Source of the DNA: Sutcliffiella cohnii | GTDB taxonomy: Bacteria > Bacillota > Bacilli > Bacillales > Bacillaceae_I | NCBI RefSeq assembly: GCF_002250055.1 | Contig: NZ_CP018866.1 | Coordinates: 3,712,501-3,776,500 of the forward strand | Direction: 5' to 3' | DNA length: 64,000 bases | The notes under the pieces: model-generated | What the model was told of the DNA's origin: nothing | Database searches by the model: none | The model's input: the letters and a program-made list of their open reading frames with translations, nothing else | Made by a program: the position numbers and the translations under genes | Shown: in pieces, positions 39,684-47,811 of the stretch | Numbering within the stretch: the first letter of the stretch is position 1 | How the letters are laid out: every line of letters begins with the position of its first letter

Positions 39684-40439
39684 CTATATTAATTCTTTAA
39701 TATCATACACTCTACCATTTTCAAGTTTTTGGTTGTAAATTAATTCTACCATCTTCTCGGCGACAAATTCCGGTGAACGTAATGCTCCTTTTTCATGGTA
39801 CTCTTTAAACGTATTAATATCTGCAAAGTCTTCTTCATTGGAACTACGAATAACTGCTTGCATTTCTGTATCCATTATCCCTGGTGAAAAAGCAATAACC
39901 GTTACCGGGTTCGATGTCAATTGTTGCTCAAGTCCGACTGCATTTGTATACATATTTAAGCCTGCTTTCGTTGTACAGTATGTATTCCAACCATAAATAG
40001 GACGAGTACCTGCACCTGAGCTTACGTGAACGATTACCTTTTTACATGAAAGTGTAGAAGTGAGTTCAATAAATTTGTTTGTCATTAACATCGGCGTTAA
40101 TAAGTTTAAATGAACAGCATTTGTCACCACATCGCTTGGTGCGTTACCAGCTGTTTTAATCGGATCTACCATTCCGGCATTTTGAATGAGGTAAATTTCT
40201 TCTACTTTGTCAGGCGTTAGTTCAGCTAACACTCCTTCTAACAATGTTTCTACATTGGAATGGTCTGTTAAGTCTGCTTCTACAAACGAAACGATTGCCC
40301 CGTTCTTTTGCGCCTCTTTCACTATTTCTTCATTTTGGGTACGAGCTATACAAACGATACGATTTCCTTTTTGTGCTACTTTTTTCACTGTTGCTGCACC
40401 GAGACCACGTGAAGCACCGGTTACGATAAAATATTTCAT
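39684..40439 (-). CDS. yueD: Short-chain dehydrogenase, benzil reductase YueD-like
   Basis: A 251-residue classical-type SDR. The nucleotide motif is 'FIVTGASRGLGAATVKKVAQKG' at residues 4-25, the catalytic serine is in 'KVIVHVSSGAGTRPIYGWNTYCTTKAGLNMY', which also holds Y-x3-K as YCTTK, and 'LIQNAG' replaces the usual NNAG. These traits match the (S)-benzoin-forming benzil reductase group (YueD). The natural substrate is unknown. The ATG at 40439 with GGAGG eight bases upstream is chosen over the longer frame. It overlaps the M50-like gene by four bases. Confidence 0.78.
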   Translation of the reverse strand: MKYFIVTGASRGLGAATVKKVAQKGNRIVCIARTQNEEIVKEAQKNGAIVSFVEADLTDHSNVETLLEGVLAELTPDKVEEIYLIQNAGMVDPIKTAGNAPSDVVTNAVHLNLLTPMLMTNKFIELTSTLSCKKVIVHVSSGAGTRPIYGWNTYCTTKAGLNMYTNAVGLEQQLTSNPVTVIAFSPGIMDTEMQAVIRSSNEEDFADINTFKEYHEKGALRSPEFVAEKMVELIYNQKLENGRVYDIKELI

Positions 40440-40912
40440 TGTTGCTTCCTCCTTTTCCACCAATTTTGGAATTCTTCTTTTATACAACTCACGATAATCC
40501 AACCGTCTGAGCACTTATGGCCGATTTTAAAAGGGATTAAATTTGTAATTCCTATCCATCCGTTAAAAAAGATAAAGGCTGTCATCATGTTTACGTTGGA
40601 AGCGGTGATGAATGGGATCGAGCATATGACTGCTAGCACATTAAAAAGTGGACCGCCTAGTGAAATAAGTGCTTGTTTCCATGGCGAAAGGCTTCCATTT
40701 TGCTCGTTTGTTGAATAGCCACCAACCATATAGTAGGTGTTCCACTGTATTTTTGTTCCGAGGATCGTAAATTGAAACCATTTGGGACCGGCTCCTAAGA
40801 CAATTTTCGTATGTTGGACACGAAATAATCTTGCAAAGATTATGTGACCGAGTTCGTGTAAAAGGTGAATGAATGGTAATAAAATAAAAATAAATAAGAA
40901 AAGATCCAGCAT
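40436..40912 (-). CDS. M50-like site-2 protease family membrane protein
   Basis: A 158-residue membrane protein with the zinc-binding HELGH in 'LLPFIHLLHELGHIIFARLFRV' near residue 19 and a second conserved region 'GITNLIPFKIGHKCSDGWIIVSCI' near 130, which corresponds to the N-P-x-P...DG motif of M50 peptidases in altered form. Three to four hydrophobic segments are present. It may be a minimal intramembrane metalloprotease; the target is unknown. The ATG at 40912 with AAAGGTAG upstream is chosen. It is co-transcribed with the downstream SDR by overlap. Confidence 0.7.
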   Translation of the reverse strand: MLDLFLFIFILLPFIHLLHELGHIIFARLFRVQHTKIVLGAGPKWFQFTILGTKIQWNTYYMVGGYSTNEQNGSLSPWKQALISLGGPLFNVLAVICSIPFITASNVNMMTAFIFFNGWIGITNLIPFKIGHKCSDGWIIVSCIKEEFQNWWKRRKQQ

Positions 40913-41094
40913 GTACAGACTACCTTTAATTTTATTTGCTGCAACTCTCACAACATTCTGTTTTTATTATAGTACATGTTGGACTTTTGGTGTGCTTAGT
41001 TTTTTGTTTTTCTGTGCTTCGACACTGTGAAATAGAATGGTTTGAGGAAAACATTCTATACAACATTGATTATGTAATTCGTATTAAGCTAGTC

Positions 41095-41245
41095 CGTTTC
41101 ACTTCGCTTCAGGTGTTCGCTTTCCGCGGGGAGGGAGCTGAGCCTCCTCGGGCTTTGCCCTGTGGGGTCTCAGCCTTCCCTCTACTCCCGCAGGAGTCTC
41201 ACACCTTCCGCTACGTTACACTCTCGGTTCTAATCCTCAGTTGGA
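41095..41245 (+). repeat. Dispersed GC-rich element, copy 3
   Basis: TTCGCTTTCCGCGGGGAGG, GCTGAGCCTCCTCGGGC, CCCTGTGGGGTCTCAGC and ACTCCCGCAGGAGTCTCACA repeat the motif order of the other copies. The central part can fold as GCTGAGCCTCC against GGGGTCTCAGC. An open frame at 40936-41535 crosses it without a ribosome site and overlaps the helicase gene, so it is not a gene. Confidence 0.78.
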
Positions 41246-41312
41246 AACCTTATGGCCATTTCGATATTCAAGTCCATTTTTTCAGTCCTCAGTGTACAAA
41301 ATGGTCATTAGC

Positions 41313-42596
41313 TTACCGTTTCCGTGATGGTTTTCTTTTTTCGTTTCGGCTTGTGAAGGTTGTTCTTTGTTTTCGTTCTTTGTTATTGGCGATGTTTTGT
41401 TCGCGTCTGTCTTTTTTTGATTCGGTTGGTGCTTTTTTCTTTTGTTGGTTGGCTTCTGGGCTTTTGTCGGCTACTTCTACTACTTTACGCTCGATTGTGC
41501 GTTGTAACCCTTTTTCGATTTCGTCCCATTGTTGACGGTCCTTTGGGGCAACGAAAGTGATGGCCATTCCGTCTTCCCCAGCTCGACCAGTTCGACCAAT
41601 TCGATGAATATAGCTTTCTACATCTTCCGGAATATCGTAGTTAAATACGTGAGTAACTCCTTCTACATCGAGCCCTCTCGCTGCCACATCGGTAGCAATT
41701 AATAAATGAATTTTTGCTTCTCGGAATAGTTTCATCACTCTTTCTCGCTTTGCTTGCGAAAGGTCACCGTGTAATTCTTCCGTATTATATCCTTTTGATT
41801 TCAACTCATATTGCAACTTACTGACTCTACGTTTCGTACGGCAAAAGACGATAGCTAAAAACGGCTGGTATTCTTTAATCGTTTTATGTAATGCTTGTTG
41901 CTTTTGGCGGTCTGTCGTCTCTACGACTAGCTGTTGTATTTGCTCCACCGTTTTTTCTTTATTTTGCACCTGTATATGATTCGCATTTTTTAAATATCGC
42001 TTCGCTAGTTTACGTACTTCTTTTGAAATAGTTGCAGAAAATAACGCCGTTTGTCTTGTGGATGGTGTTTCTTCTATAATTGCTTCTACTTCTGGAAGGA
42101 AGCCGATATGTAACATTTGGTCTGCTTCATCTAAGACAAGCATTGATACTTTCGATAAGTCAATCGTTTCTCTTCGTACATGATCTAGTAATCGACCTGG
42201 AGTTGCCACGACAATATGGACATGACGATTTAATTGTTTAATTTGTTTATCCACATCTTGTCCACCGTAAACCGGTAATACATGTATATCACTTTCCTGT
42301 TTAGGAACTAATTTTTCTAATTCTGCTGTAATTTGAATGGCTAGCTCTCTTGTAGGCGTTACGATTAAACCTTGTACGTGATCTTTTTCCACATCTATTT
42401 TTTGAAGCATCGGTAAAATAAATGCTAACGTTTTTCCTGTTCCTGTCTTTGCTTGTGCAATTACGTCTTGATCTTCTAATAAAACAGGAATTGTTTTTTC
42501 TTGTATCGGTGTTGGTTTATCAATATTTTGTGCTGTGATTTTTTCTATTAATGAATCTGATATTCCTAACGTTGTAAAATTGTCCAATGAATTCAC
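41313..42596 (-). CDS. DEAD-box ATP-dependent RNA helicase
   Basis: A 427-residue DEAD-box helicase that remodels RNA, for example in ribosome assembly or cold stress. All motifs are visible: Q motif '[23 protein letters not shown]', I '[10 protein letters not shown]', Ia 'PTRELA', II DEAD, III 'SAT', IV-V '[12 protein letters not shown]' and VI '[10 protein letters not shown]'. The C-terminal 60 residues are rich in Lys, Arg and Glu and probably bind RNA. B. subtilis has several such helicases (CshA, CshB, DeaD, YfmL) and I do not assign it to one. Confidence 0.9.
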   Translation of the reverse strand: MNSLDNFTTLGISDSLIEKITAQNIDKPTPIQEKTIPVLLEDQDVIAQAKTGTGKTLAFILPMLQKIDVEKDHVQGLIVTPTRELAIQITAELEKLVPKQESDIHVLPVYGGQDVDKQIKQLNRHVHIVVATPGRLLDHVRRETIDLSKVSMLVLDEADQMLHIGFLPEVEAIIEETPSTRQTALFSATISKEVRKLAKRYLKNANHIQVQNKEKTVEQIQQLVVETTDRQKQQALHKTIKEYQPFLAIVFCRTKRRVSKLQYELKSKGYNTEELHGDLSQAKRERVMKLFREAKIHLLIATDVAARGLDVEGVTHVFNYDIPEDVESYIHRIGRTGRAGEDGMAITFVAPKDRQQWDEIEKGLQRTIERKVVEVADKSPEANQQKKKAPTESKKDRREQNIANNKERKQRTTFTSRNEKRKPSRKR

Positions 42597-42665
42597 CTCT
42601 ATCCTATTATACCCATTAAAGGATACTTGACTAGCACAAGCATATCTCTACATGGACAAATTCAA

Positions 42666-42702
42666 AAGGGGATGCCAGTCACTAAGACATTTTGGACACC
42701 CC
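42666..42702 (-). terminator. Terminator of the ECF sigma operon
   Basis: On the minus strand GGGGGTGTCC pairs imperfectly with GGCATCCCC and is followed by TTTT, just past the last gene of the operon. Confidence 0.6.
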
Positions 42703-42710
42703 CGAATATT

Positions 42711-43421
42711 TTACTCCAATTCTTTAACATCTTTTAGTTTTAATTTCGTTTGCTGTTCAAATGAAACGCTATATTTCACATATCCGTTCTCTAAGTCTTT
42801 TATTATCTTTGGGTCATCGATAATGTTTCCATTTACAGTAACGGAGTCATAATTGTATTGTTCACGAGCTAATATTTTCTGTATTTCTTCCGTATCGTTT
42901 AACACTTCTTCTTTTGATAAGTTTGTTGCATCGATAACGATATGAATGTAAATCGGTTTTTCTAGCGGGAAATCTTTATGCCATTTTACCTCTTTACTCC
43001 CTTGTAAAACTTCTAATTGGACGTCTACCGCTCGTATAGAATCTATTTCATTTTTTAATAAAAAGTATATTTCTTCTGCTGCTTCTTTATTTAGTCGCTC
43101 CATCAAAGGGATATCTAAACTAGCAAATCGTATCCCATCTCCTGTAACCTCTGGCTGTAAAAAGCCGCGAACTTGGAAATCGTATTGTTCGCCACTTCCT
43201 ATTTGTACTACTGGAAAGATGTACTCATTAAATTTGAAGTCATACATTCCATCTTTCACTCGAAACTCGTTATCTGGATAAGTTGTTAATAAGTGATTTT
43301 CTAACACCCTTTTCGAGATGTGCTTACTAATGGGATTTCCATTAAAGGCGTTATATAAAAATAAAATGATGCTTACTAGTAAAACGAGTAGTATCCAGTA
43401 CATTACTTTTTTCCTGTTCAT
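42711..43421 (-). CDS. Hypothetical membrane-anchored protein of a sigma factor operon
   Basis: A 236-residue protein with one N-terminal membrane segment (about residues 7-25, then an outward domain). The outer part has 'VLENHLLTTYPDNEFRVKDGMYDFKFNEYIFPVV' and several Glu/Asp-rich strands. I cannot name its family with confidence; it recalls YfjL-like Bacillus exported proteins. It lies 7 bases after the putative anti-sigma gene and is probably the third member of that operon, perhaps as sensor or effector. Confidence 0.6.
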   Translation of the reverse strand: MNRKKVMYWILLVLLVSIILFLYNAFNGNPISKHISKRVLENHLLTTYPDNEFRVKDGMYDFKFNEYIFPVVQIGSGEQYDFQVRGFLQPEVTGDGIRFASLDIPLMERLNKEAAEEIYFLLKNEIDSIRAVDVQLEVLQGSKEVKWHKDFPLEKPIYIHIVIDATNLSKEEVLNDTEEIQKILAREQYNYDSVTVNGNIIDDPKIIKDLENGYVKYSVSFEQQTKLKLKDVKELE

Positions 43422-43428
43422 TTCCCAT

Positions 43429-44001
43429 TCACTCCTTCACTTTCAAAATAAGCCAACCGATGATATTCCCAACTAGAGCAAATACATAATGAATAATAGA
43501 GAGAAACGCACTGCCCACTAATGATAGAAAGAAATGAGAGAGAAACTTAACATCGTCACCTAAGTTTCCTTTCATGTAATCAAAAAGATTTTCTCCTAGT
43601 GACCAAAGAAATATAGGGAAAAAGGAGATAATAAAAGCTATTTTTAGATCCCTATAAAAAAGGAATGTAACTACTCCTAAAACGGTATACGATAAAATGA
43701 AGCCGAAGCTTTCATTTAAGATCGATGTACCTAATGCTAATAAAAATGATAAACCGACAAAAATGATTTGAAAGTACGCTAGCTTCCGATTAATTTTTTG
43801 AAAGAGTTTTTCTTCGTCTACATCCGAAACTACCTCTTCTATCTCTATCGGAACTTTAGAATACTCCACTAATTCTTCATATTCTTTATTGTTATGAATC
43901 TCCTCATCCATCCATTCTTTCGTTTCTTCACTTAACAAATCCTCATTATAAAGAGGCAATAAATCTTCTATAATAGAACGAACAGGTATGTTATTCGACA
44001 T
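43429..44001 (-). CDS. Putative anti-sigma factor, zinc-less
   Basis: A 190-residue protein with a soluble N-terminal region and about four membrane helices (from residue 75). The N-terminus 'VRSIIEDLLPLYNEDLLSEETKEWMDEEIHNNKEYEELVEYSK' matches the layout of zf-HC2 anti-sigma domains (DLLPLY..........SEET......H...C..C), but the zinc cysteines are absent. It overlaps the ECF sigma gene by 11 bases. It probably binds that sigma factor at the membrane until a signal arrives. Confidence 0.7.
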   Translation of the reverse strand: MSNNIPVRSIIEDLLPLYNEDLLSEETKEWMDEEIHNNKEYEELVEYSKVPIEIEEVVSDVDEEKLFQKINRKLAYFQIIFVGLSFLLALGTSILNESFGFILSYTVLGVVTFLFYRDLKIAFIISFFPIFLWSLGENLFDYMKGNLGDDVKFLSHFFLSLVGSAFLSIIHYVFALVGNIIGWLILKVKE

Positions 44002-44485
44002 AATAACCCTCCAATTCTTTTTGCAGTTTTAGTTTTGCACGATGAAATGTTACTCTTGCGACGTTTTCACTTATTCCTAGTAAACTGCCAATTTCTTTGA
44101 ACGATAGTTCTCCATACATTCGTAGGATCACTACTTCTTTTGGTTCCTCATCTAGCTTTTCTATTTTTTCAAGTAATTGAAACTTCGATTCTTTCGCTAA
44201 TAAATCTTGTTCAGGGGAAGCTTGCAAAGGTTGACCTCGTGGAATCTTCTTTAAAAGGTTCCATTTGTATTTGTTAGAACGGTAATACTTTTTTAGCCGA
44301 TTTTTTGCAATAGCGAAAAGCCACGTTTGAATGGAAGATTCACCTGAAAATTTCACTCCTCCTTTTATTGCTTCAAAGAATACTTCTTGCGTTAAATCTT
44401 CCGCTGCTTCTTTATTGGAAGTTTTAATATAGAAGAAAGCATAGATTTTGGGCTGCATCTCTTTATATAGAGAATTAATATCCAT
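43991..44485 (-). CDS. ECF-type RNA polymerase sigma factor
   Basis: A 164-residue sigma-70 family ECF factor. Region 2 reads 'FFYIKTSNKEAAEDLTQEVFFEAIKGGVKFSGESSIQTWLFAIAKNRLKKYYR' and region 4 'EEPKEVVILRMYGELSFKEIGSLLGISENVARVTFHRAKLKLQKEL' (helix-turn-helix). It is first in a three-gene unit with a probable anti-sigma factor. Its upstream DNA holds TGTAAC, 17 bases, then TACTA, which could be an ECF-type promoter suggesting autoregulation. Confidence 0.88.
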   Translation of the reverse strand: MDINSLYKEMQPKIYAFFYIKTSNKEAAEDLTQEVFFEAIKGGVKFSGESSIQTWLFAIAKNRLKKYYRSNKYKWNLLKKIPRGQPLQASPEQDLLAKESKFQLLEKIEKLDEEPKEVVILRMYGELSFKEIGSLLGISENVARVTFHRAKLKLQKELEGYYVE

Positions 44486-44606
44486 CTCGCCCCTCCCTTG
44501 ATCATTGGGGTTTCATTATTTTCGATTCATATAATTAGTACCATGAACATTGTATTCGTTACATTGTTTTTTCATTTTTTGAAAACATTTTTTTGAACAA
44601 TAAAAA

Positions 44607-44632
44607 AAAGGACCGTTATTGCTTCGGTCCTT
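44607..44632 (-). terminator. Terminator of the cst-like operon
   Basis: AAGGACCG and CGGTCCTT arms, followed on the minus strand by a T-run, overlap the last codons and stop of the TusA-rhodanese gene. Confidence 0.82.
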
Positions 44633-45167
44633 CCCATTTAGACATACCTGGGATTACGTTGAAAACTTGTTGAAATCCTTTTTCTGTTAATTTTTGTGCA
44701 GCAAGGTCACTACGTGTTCCTGTTCGGCAAACAACGTATGTGGTCGCTTCTTTATTTAGATTGGAAACTAACTGATCAAGTTCACCTAGTGGGACAGATA
44801 TCGCTCCTGGGATATGTCCAAATGCATATTCTGCTGGTTCACGAACGTCCACTACTACAATTTCTTCACCTAGTTTTGCTTCCAACTCTTCGTTCGTCAC
44901 CGTATGAGGGTAACTCGCTTCTGCTTTTTCTTCCGCTGTTGTTGCCTTGCGAATATAATGTTTTAAAACACTGTCCTCTTCAATTGTACCTAAATAGTGA
45001 TGACCAATTTTTTCGGACCATGCTTTTATATCGGCTGTAGAACCTTTATCCGTAGCTAACACTTCTAACACTTCTCCAGCATGTAACGCATCCACTGCTT
45101 TTTTTGTACGTACAATTGGCATCGGACAAGCTAACCCTTTCGCATCAATCGTTTCATTTACTTTCAT
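44616..45167 (-). CDS. TusA-rhodanese fusion sulfurtransferase
   Basis: A 183-residue two-domain sulfur carrier. Residues 5-75 form a TusA fold with the CPxP motif in 'IDAKGLACPMPIVRTKKAVD' (about C14). Residues 92-180 form a rhodanese domain with the active-site cysteine in 'YVVCRTGTRSDLAAQKL' (about C147). Similar fusions occur as CstA in staphylococcal sulfide-response operons, which add a further TusA-like part. It likely passes persulfide sulfur within the operon. It is the last gene before the terminator. Confidence 0.85.
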   Translation of the reverse strand: MKVNETIDAKGLACPMPIVRTKKAVDALHAGEVLEVLATDKGSTADIKAWSEKIGHHYLGTIEEDSVLKHYIRKATTAEEKAEASYPHTVTNEELEAKLGEEIVVVDVREPAEYAFGHIPGAISVPLGELDQLVSNLNKEATTYVVCRTGTRSDLAAQKLTEKGFQQVFNVIPGMSKWEGPKQ

Positions 45168-45185
45168 CTCAATTCCCCCTAACTT

Positions 45186-45557
45186 TTATGACCAAGCATT
45201 CATTCCGCCCTTTACGTTTGTTACGTTCGAAAAACCAAGCTTTTTCAACTGTTTCACTGCTGCATTACTTCTCATACCACTTTGGCAAATAACTATTACT
45301 TCTTTTTCTTTTGAAAGGTTTTTCGCCTCTGCTTTTAATGCGTTTAATGGAATATTTTTAAATTGTTTAATATGATTACCTTTAAACTCCATCGGTGTAC
45401 GTACATCAACAAACTGTTTATCCTTACTCTTTAATTCCGTTTTCAACTGTGCTGTTGTTATTTGACGCACACCTTTCGTTGGTATAAATTTTCGTACTAA
45501 AAATAAGATAACTAAGGCCATTAAAATATATTGAATAATTTCCACTGAGAGACCCAA
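45186..45557 (-). CDS. Membrane-anchored rhodanese domain protein
   Basis: A 123-residue protein with an N-terminal membrane helix (about residues 4-22: 'IIQYILMALVILFLV') and a single rhodanese domain. The catalytic loop is 'VIVICQSGMRSNAAVKQL' with Cys near residue 90. It probably handles sulfane sulfur at the inner membrane face. It sits between the DsrE-like and TusA-rhodanese genes with short gaps, in the persulfide operon. Confidence 0.88.
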   Translation of the reverse strand: MGLSVEIIQYILMALVILFLVRKFIPTKGVRQITTAQLKTELKSKDKQFVDVRTPMEFKGNHIKQFKNIPLNALKAEAKNLSKEKEVIVICQSGMRSNAAVKQLKKLGFSNVTNVKGGMNAWS

Positions 45558-45564
45558 CCTTTCT

Positions 45565-46044
45565 TTAAATAAATAAGTTTACGTTTCCTTCCGATGCGTC
45601 TGCTAAATATGCACCTACACCGGCATATTCAATTCCTTCTAACATTTCTTCTTCCTTTAAACCTAATAAATCTACGCTCATTTGACATGCTACAATTTTT
45701 ACATCTTGTTCTCTCGCCATTTCGATCAAGCTTGGTAGAGACTGAACGTTATGCTTTTTCATAATTCCTTTAATCATTTGCGGTCCAATTCCAGCCATAT
45801 TCATTTTCGATAATGCTAGACGATTCGCGCCACGAGGCATCATTTTTGCAAACATTTTTTCAATGAAGTTTTTGGAAACAGGAACTAGCTCTTCTTTCCG
45901 CAATACATTTAATCCCCAAAACGTGTGGAAAATGGTTACTTCATGGTCATATGCAGCTGCACCGTTTGCAATAATGTAAGCCGCTAAAGCTTTATCATAG
46001 TCACCACTAAACAAAATAATCGTTGTCTTTTTTCTTTCTGTCAT
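45565..46044 (-). CDS. DsrE/DsrF/DrsH-like sulfur relay protein
   Basis: A 159-residue protein of the DsrE/F-like superfamily (DrsH-like branch). The lead 'TTIILFSGDYDKALAAYIIANGAAAYDHEVTIFHTFWGLNVL' is the conserved Rossmann-like start, and a candidate sulfur-carrying cysteine lies in 'VKIVACQMSVDLLGLKEEEM' (about C122). It likely exchanges sulfur with the TusA partners next door. Confidence 0.85.
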   Translation of the reverse strand: MTERKKTTIILFSGDYDKALAAYIIANGAAAYDHEVTIFHTFWGLNVLRKEELVPVSKNFIEKMFAKMMPRGANRLALSKMNMAGIGPQMIKGIMKKHNVQSLPSLIEMAREQDVKIVACQMSVDLLGLKEEEMLEGIEYAGVGAYLADASEGNVNLFI

Positions 46045-46060
46045 CGCTATCGTCCCCCTA

Positions 46061-46288
46061 TTATCCTTTTTTTATATAAAACGTAAATACGTTGTTTTCT
46101 TCTTTCATATCTACCATTTCATTTCCTGTCGACTTTGCCCAAGCAGTTAAATCTGCCTTTGCTCCTTTATCAGTTGCGATTACTTCTAATACTTCACCTG
46201 ATTGAAGCTCGTTTAAAGCCTTTTTTGTTTTTACTAATGGCATTGGGCAGTTTAACCCTTTCACATCTAACACTTTATTATTGTTCAT
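46061..46288 (-). CDS. tusA: TusA family sulfurtransferase
   Basis: A 75-residue TusA-type sulfur carrier with CPxP in 'VLDVKGLNCPMPLVKTKKALNEL' (about C14) and 'VIATDKGAKADLTAWAKSTGNE'. It opens the four-gene sulfur unit downstream of cstR and two operators. The gene symbol is given by family only; the role in tRNA thiolation known for E. coli TusA is unlikely in this context. Confidence 0.85.
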   Translation of the reverse strand: MNNNKVLDVKGLNCPMPLVKTKKALNELQSGEVLEVIATDKGAKADLTAWAKSTGNEMVDMKEENNVFTFYIKKG

Positions 46289-46316
46289 TTACAGTTCCTC
46301 CTAATGTTTTATACTT

Positions 46317-46332
46317 ATACCTGTAAGGGTAT
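46317..46332. promoter_or_regulatory. CstR-type operator A
   Basis: ATACCTGTAAGGGTAT, an interrupted inverted repeat, is 29 bases before the tusA start. It differs from operator B at two positions and lies 52 bases from it, close to five turns of DNA. Confidence 0.75.
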
Positions 46333-46368
46333 ATTATTTTCTAAAAAAAAGAGAGAGGTATTTCTAAT

Positions 46369-46384
46369 ATACCTACAAGGGTAT
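46369..46384. promoter_or_regulatory. CstR-type operator B
   Basis: ATACCTACAAGGGTAT lies between cstR and tusA and matches operator A at 14 of 16 positions. CsoR/CstR proteins are known to bind such ATACC...GGTAT repeats. Confidence 0.75.
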
Positions 46385-46411
46385 AATAACAACCTACTCA
46401 CCTATTGTCAA

Positions 46412-46672
46412 CTACCTACTTCTAATTAACAATTCAACTGCTTCTTTCACTGTATCGCTCGTATCTTCCCCTTTTAATACTTGTTCACGAACACAGTGTT
46501 CTAAGTTTGTACTTACGATCACTCCGATTGCACGATCAATGGCTGTTTGTGCTGCAGTTAATTGAGAAATAACATCGCGGCAATCTTTCCCTTGTTCCAT
46601 CATGTGAAGAACACCACGAATTTGACCTTCCGCTCGTTTTAAGCGGTTTTTAATTTTATCATTGTATTCCAT
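46412..46672 (-). CDS. cstR: Persulfide-sensing repressor CstR (CsoR family)
   Basis: An 86-residue CsoR/RcnR-fold tetrameric repressor. Cysteines are at 31 ('GKDCRDVISQL') and 60 ('NLEHCVREQVL'), the two positions that form a sulfur bridge in S. aureus CstR. The copper-binding histidine of true CsoR, four residues before the second cysteine, is Asn56 here, which points to persulfide rather than copper sensing. It is upstream of the sulfur-transfer genes and of two operators, with a third operator in front of itself, so it most likely represses both. Confidence 0.85.
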   Translation of the reverse strand: MEYNDKIKNRLKRAEGQIRGVLHMMEQGKDCRDVISQLTAAQTAIDRAIGVIVSTNLEHCVREQVLKGEDTSDTVKEAVELLIRSR

Positions 46673-46767
46673 TTAACTCACCGACCTTTCTTTGTTCCAT
46701 TATAAAACAATCTATGAAAATATGCAGTGTATAGGCTCATTTATTCAAAACGTTATGCACTTATAAT

Positions 46768-46783
46768 ATACCCCATTAGGTAT
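46768..46783. promoter_or_regulatory. CstR-type operator C, upstream of cstR
   Basis: ATACCCCATTAGGTAT lies about 96 bases before the cstR start. It keeps the ATACC...GGTAT ends of operators A and B with a different centre and suggests autorepression. Confidence 0.65.
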
Positions 46784-46809
46784 AAAGTCAATATAACACA
46801 CAAGTTAAT

Positions 46810-47730
46810 TTATTCCAGTTTGTAAGCATCGATATTTAAAAGGGTGGCTAAGTCAACTAGTTCAAACCCACTAACTTTAAGCTCTTCGATTAAAATCGGT
46901 AATGCTTTACTATTTTCACCATGAATAGAAGCGGAATGCATTAGAATGATGTCACCATTTCTTACGTTTTCCACCACATTTTTTACTGTCTTATTTGCAT
47001 CATTATGGGACCAGTCTAACGTATCAATAGACCATAGAACGATTGTATGACCAGCTTCTGAAGCTACTTTAACAACTCTTTCATCAGTGTCGCCATATGG
47101 TGTACGTAATATGCTCGGCTTTTTCCCTATTATTGCTTCAATAGCTTTGTCTGTTGTTTCTATTTCTTTCGCCATCTCCTCTTCCGTTAGTTTTGTCATT
47201 TCGTTATGATGGTAGCTATGATTTAAAACTAAATGTCCGGAAGCATCTGTTTTTTGGACAATTTCACGATTTTTTTCTATTTCGGATCCGATGAAAAAGA
47301 AACTCCCTTTTACCCCAAAGTCGTTTAAAATATCGACGATTTGTGGTGTTACAACATCATCGGGACCGTCATCAAACGTAAGAGCGACCATTTTTTTATT
47401 TGGGCCATTTAAATATACCGTTTCATGCTCCGCGGTAAAATGATACATATCCTCGCGCCATTGTTGCATACTATCCCAAGCTTTTTTGGACAGTTTAGGA
47501 GATTCCCCTTTAATTTTCAACCTATACTCTTCTTCGTTTTCCTTCGGAGGTGCAGTGACTTCTTTTTCATCTGAAGGGGTAGTCTTTTCTTTTTCATCCA
47601 CTATTGCCTCCTCCTTTCCCTCTACAGGCAGTTGTTCTTCAACCGTTACTTTACATGCAGTTAATAATAGTATACTTATTAAAAATAGGAACATTCTTTT
47701 CTTGAGAGTTTTCCCCTTCCCATTTCTCAC
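46810..47730 (-). CDS. Polysaccharide deacetylase lipoprotein
   Basis: A NodB-domain deacetylase, about 306 residues from the GTG at 47730. The N-terminus has a lipobox in 'KKRMFLFLISILLLTACKVT', then a Glu/Lys-rich linker. The NodB motifs are 'KMVALTFDDGPDDVVTPQIVDIL' (Asp-Asp), 'GHLVLNHSYHHNEMTKLT' (the metal histidines) and 'PSILRTPYGDTDERVVKVA'. It probably deacetylates peptidoglycan or another surface sugar. No start has a good ribosome site; the GTG keeps a positively charged signal region, and the ATG at 47697 is the alternative. Confidence 0.82.
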   Translation of the reverse strand: MRNGKGKTLKKRMFLFLISILLLTACKVTVEEQLPVEGKEEAIVDEKEKTTPSDEKEVTAPPKENEEEYRLKIKGESPKLSKKAWDSMQQWREDMYHFTAEHETVYLNGPNKKMVALTFDDGPDDVVTPQIVDILNDFGVKGSFFFIGSEIEKNREIVQKTDASGHLVLNHSYHHNEMTKLTEEEMAKEIETTDKAIEAIIGKKPSILRTPYGDTDERVVKVASEAGHTIVLWSIDTLDWSHNDANKTVKNVVENVRNGDIILMHSASIHGENSKALPILIEELKVSGFELVDLATLLNIDAYKLE

Positions 47731-47755
47731 CCGATTATTATAAGACAAAACAATT

Positions 47756-47780
47756 AGTGAGGGATCGAGACCCCTCACTG
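47756..47780 (-). terminator. Terminator after the glycosyltransferase gene
   Basis: GTGAGGGG and CCCTCAC arms on the minus strand are followed by TAATTGTTTTGT. It lies between the glycosyltransferase and the deacetylase, which argues against the longest deacetylase frame. Confidence 0.65.
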
Positions 47781-47811
47781 TTTAGTATACTTTATTTTCC
47801 ACCATGTTAAA

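Noticed and set aside
40936..41535. A 199-codon plus-strand frame
   Set aside because: It runs over the GC-rich element and antisense to the helicase gene, with no ribosome site.
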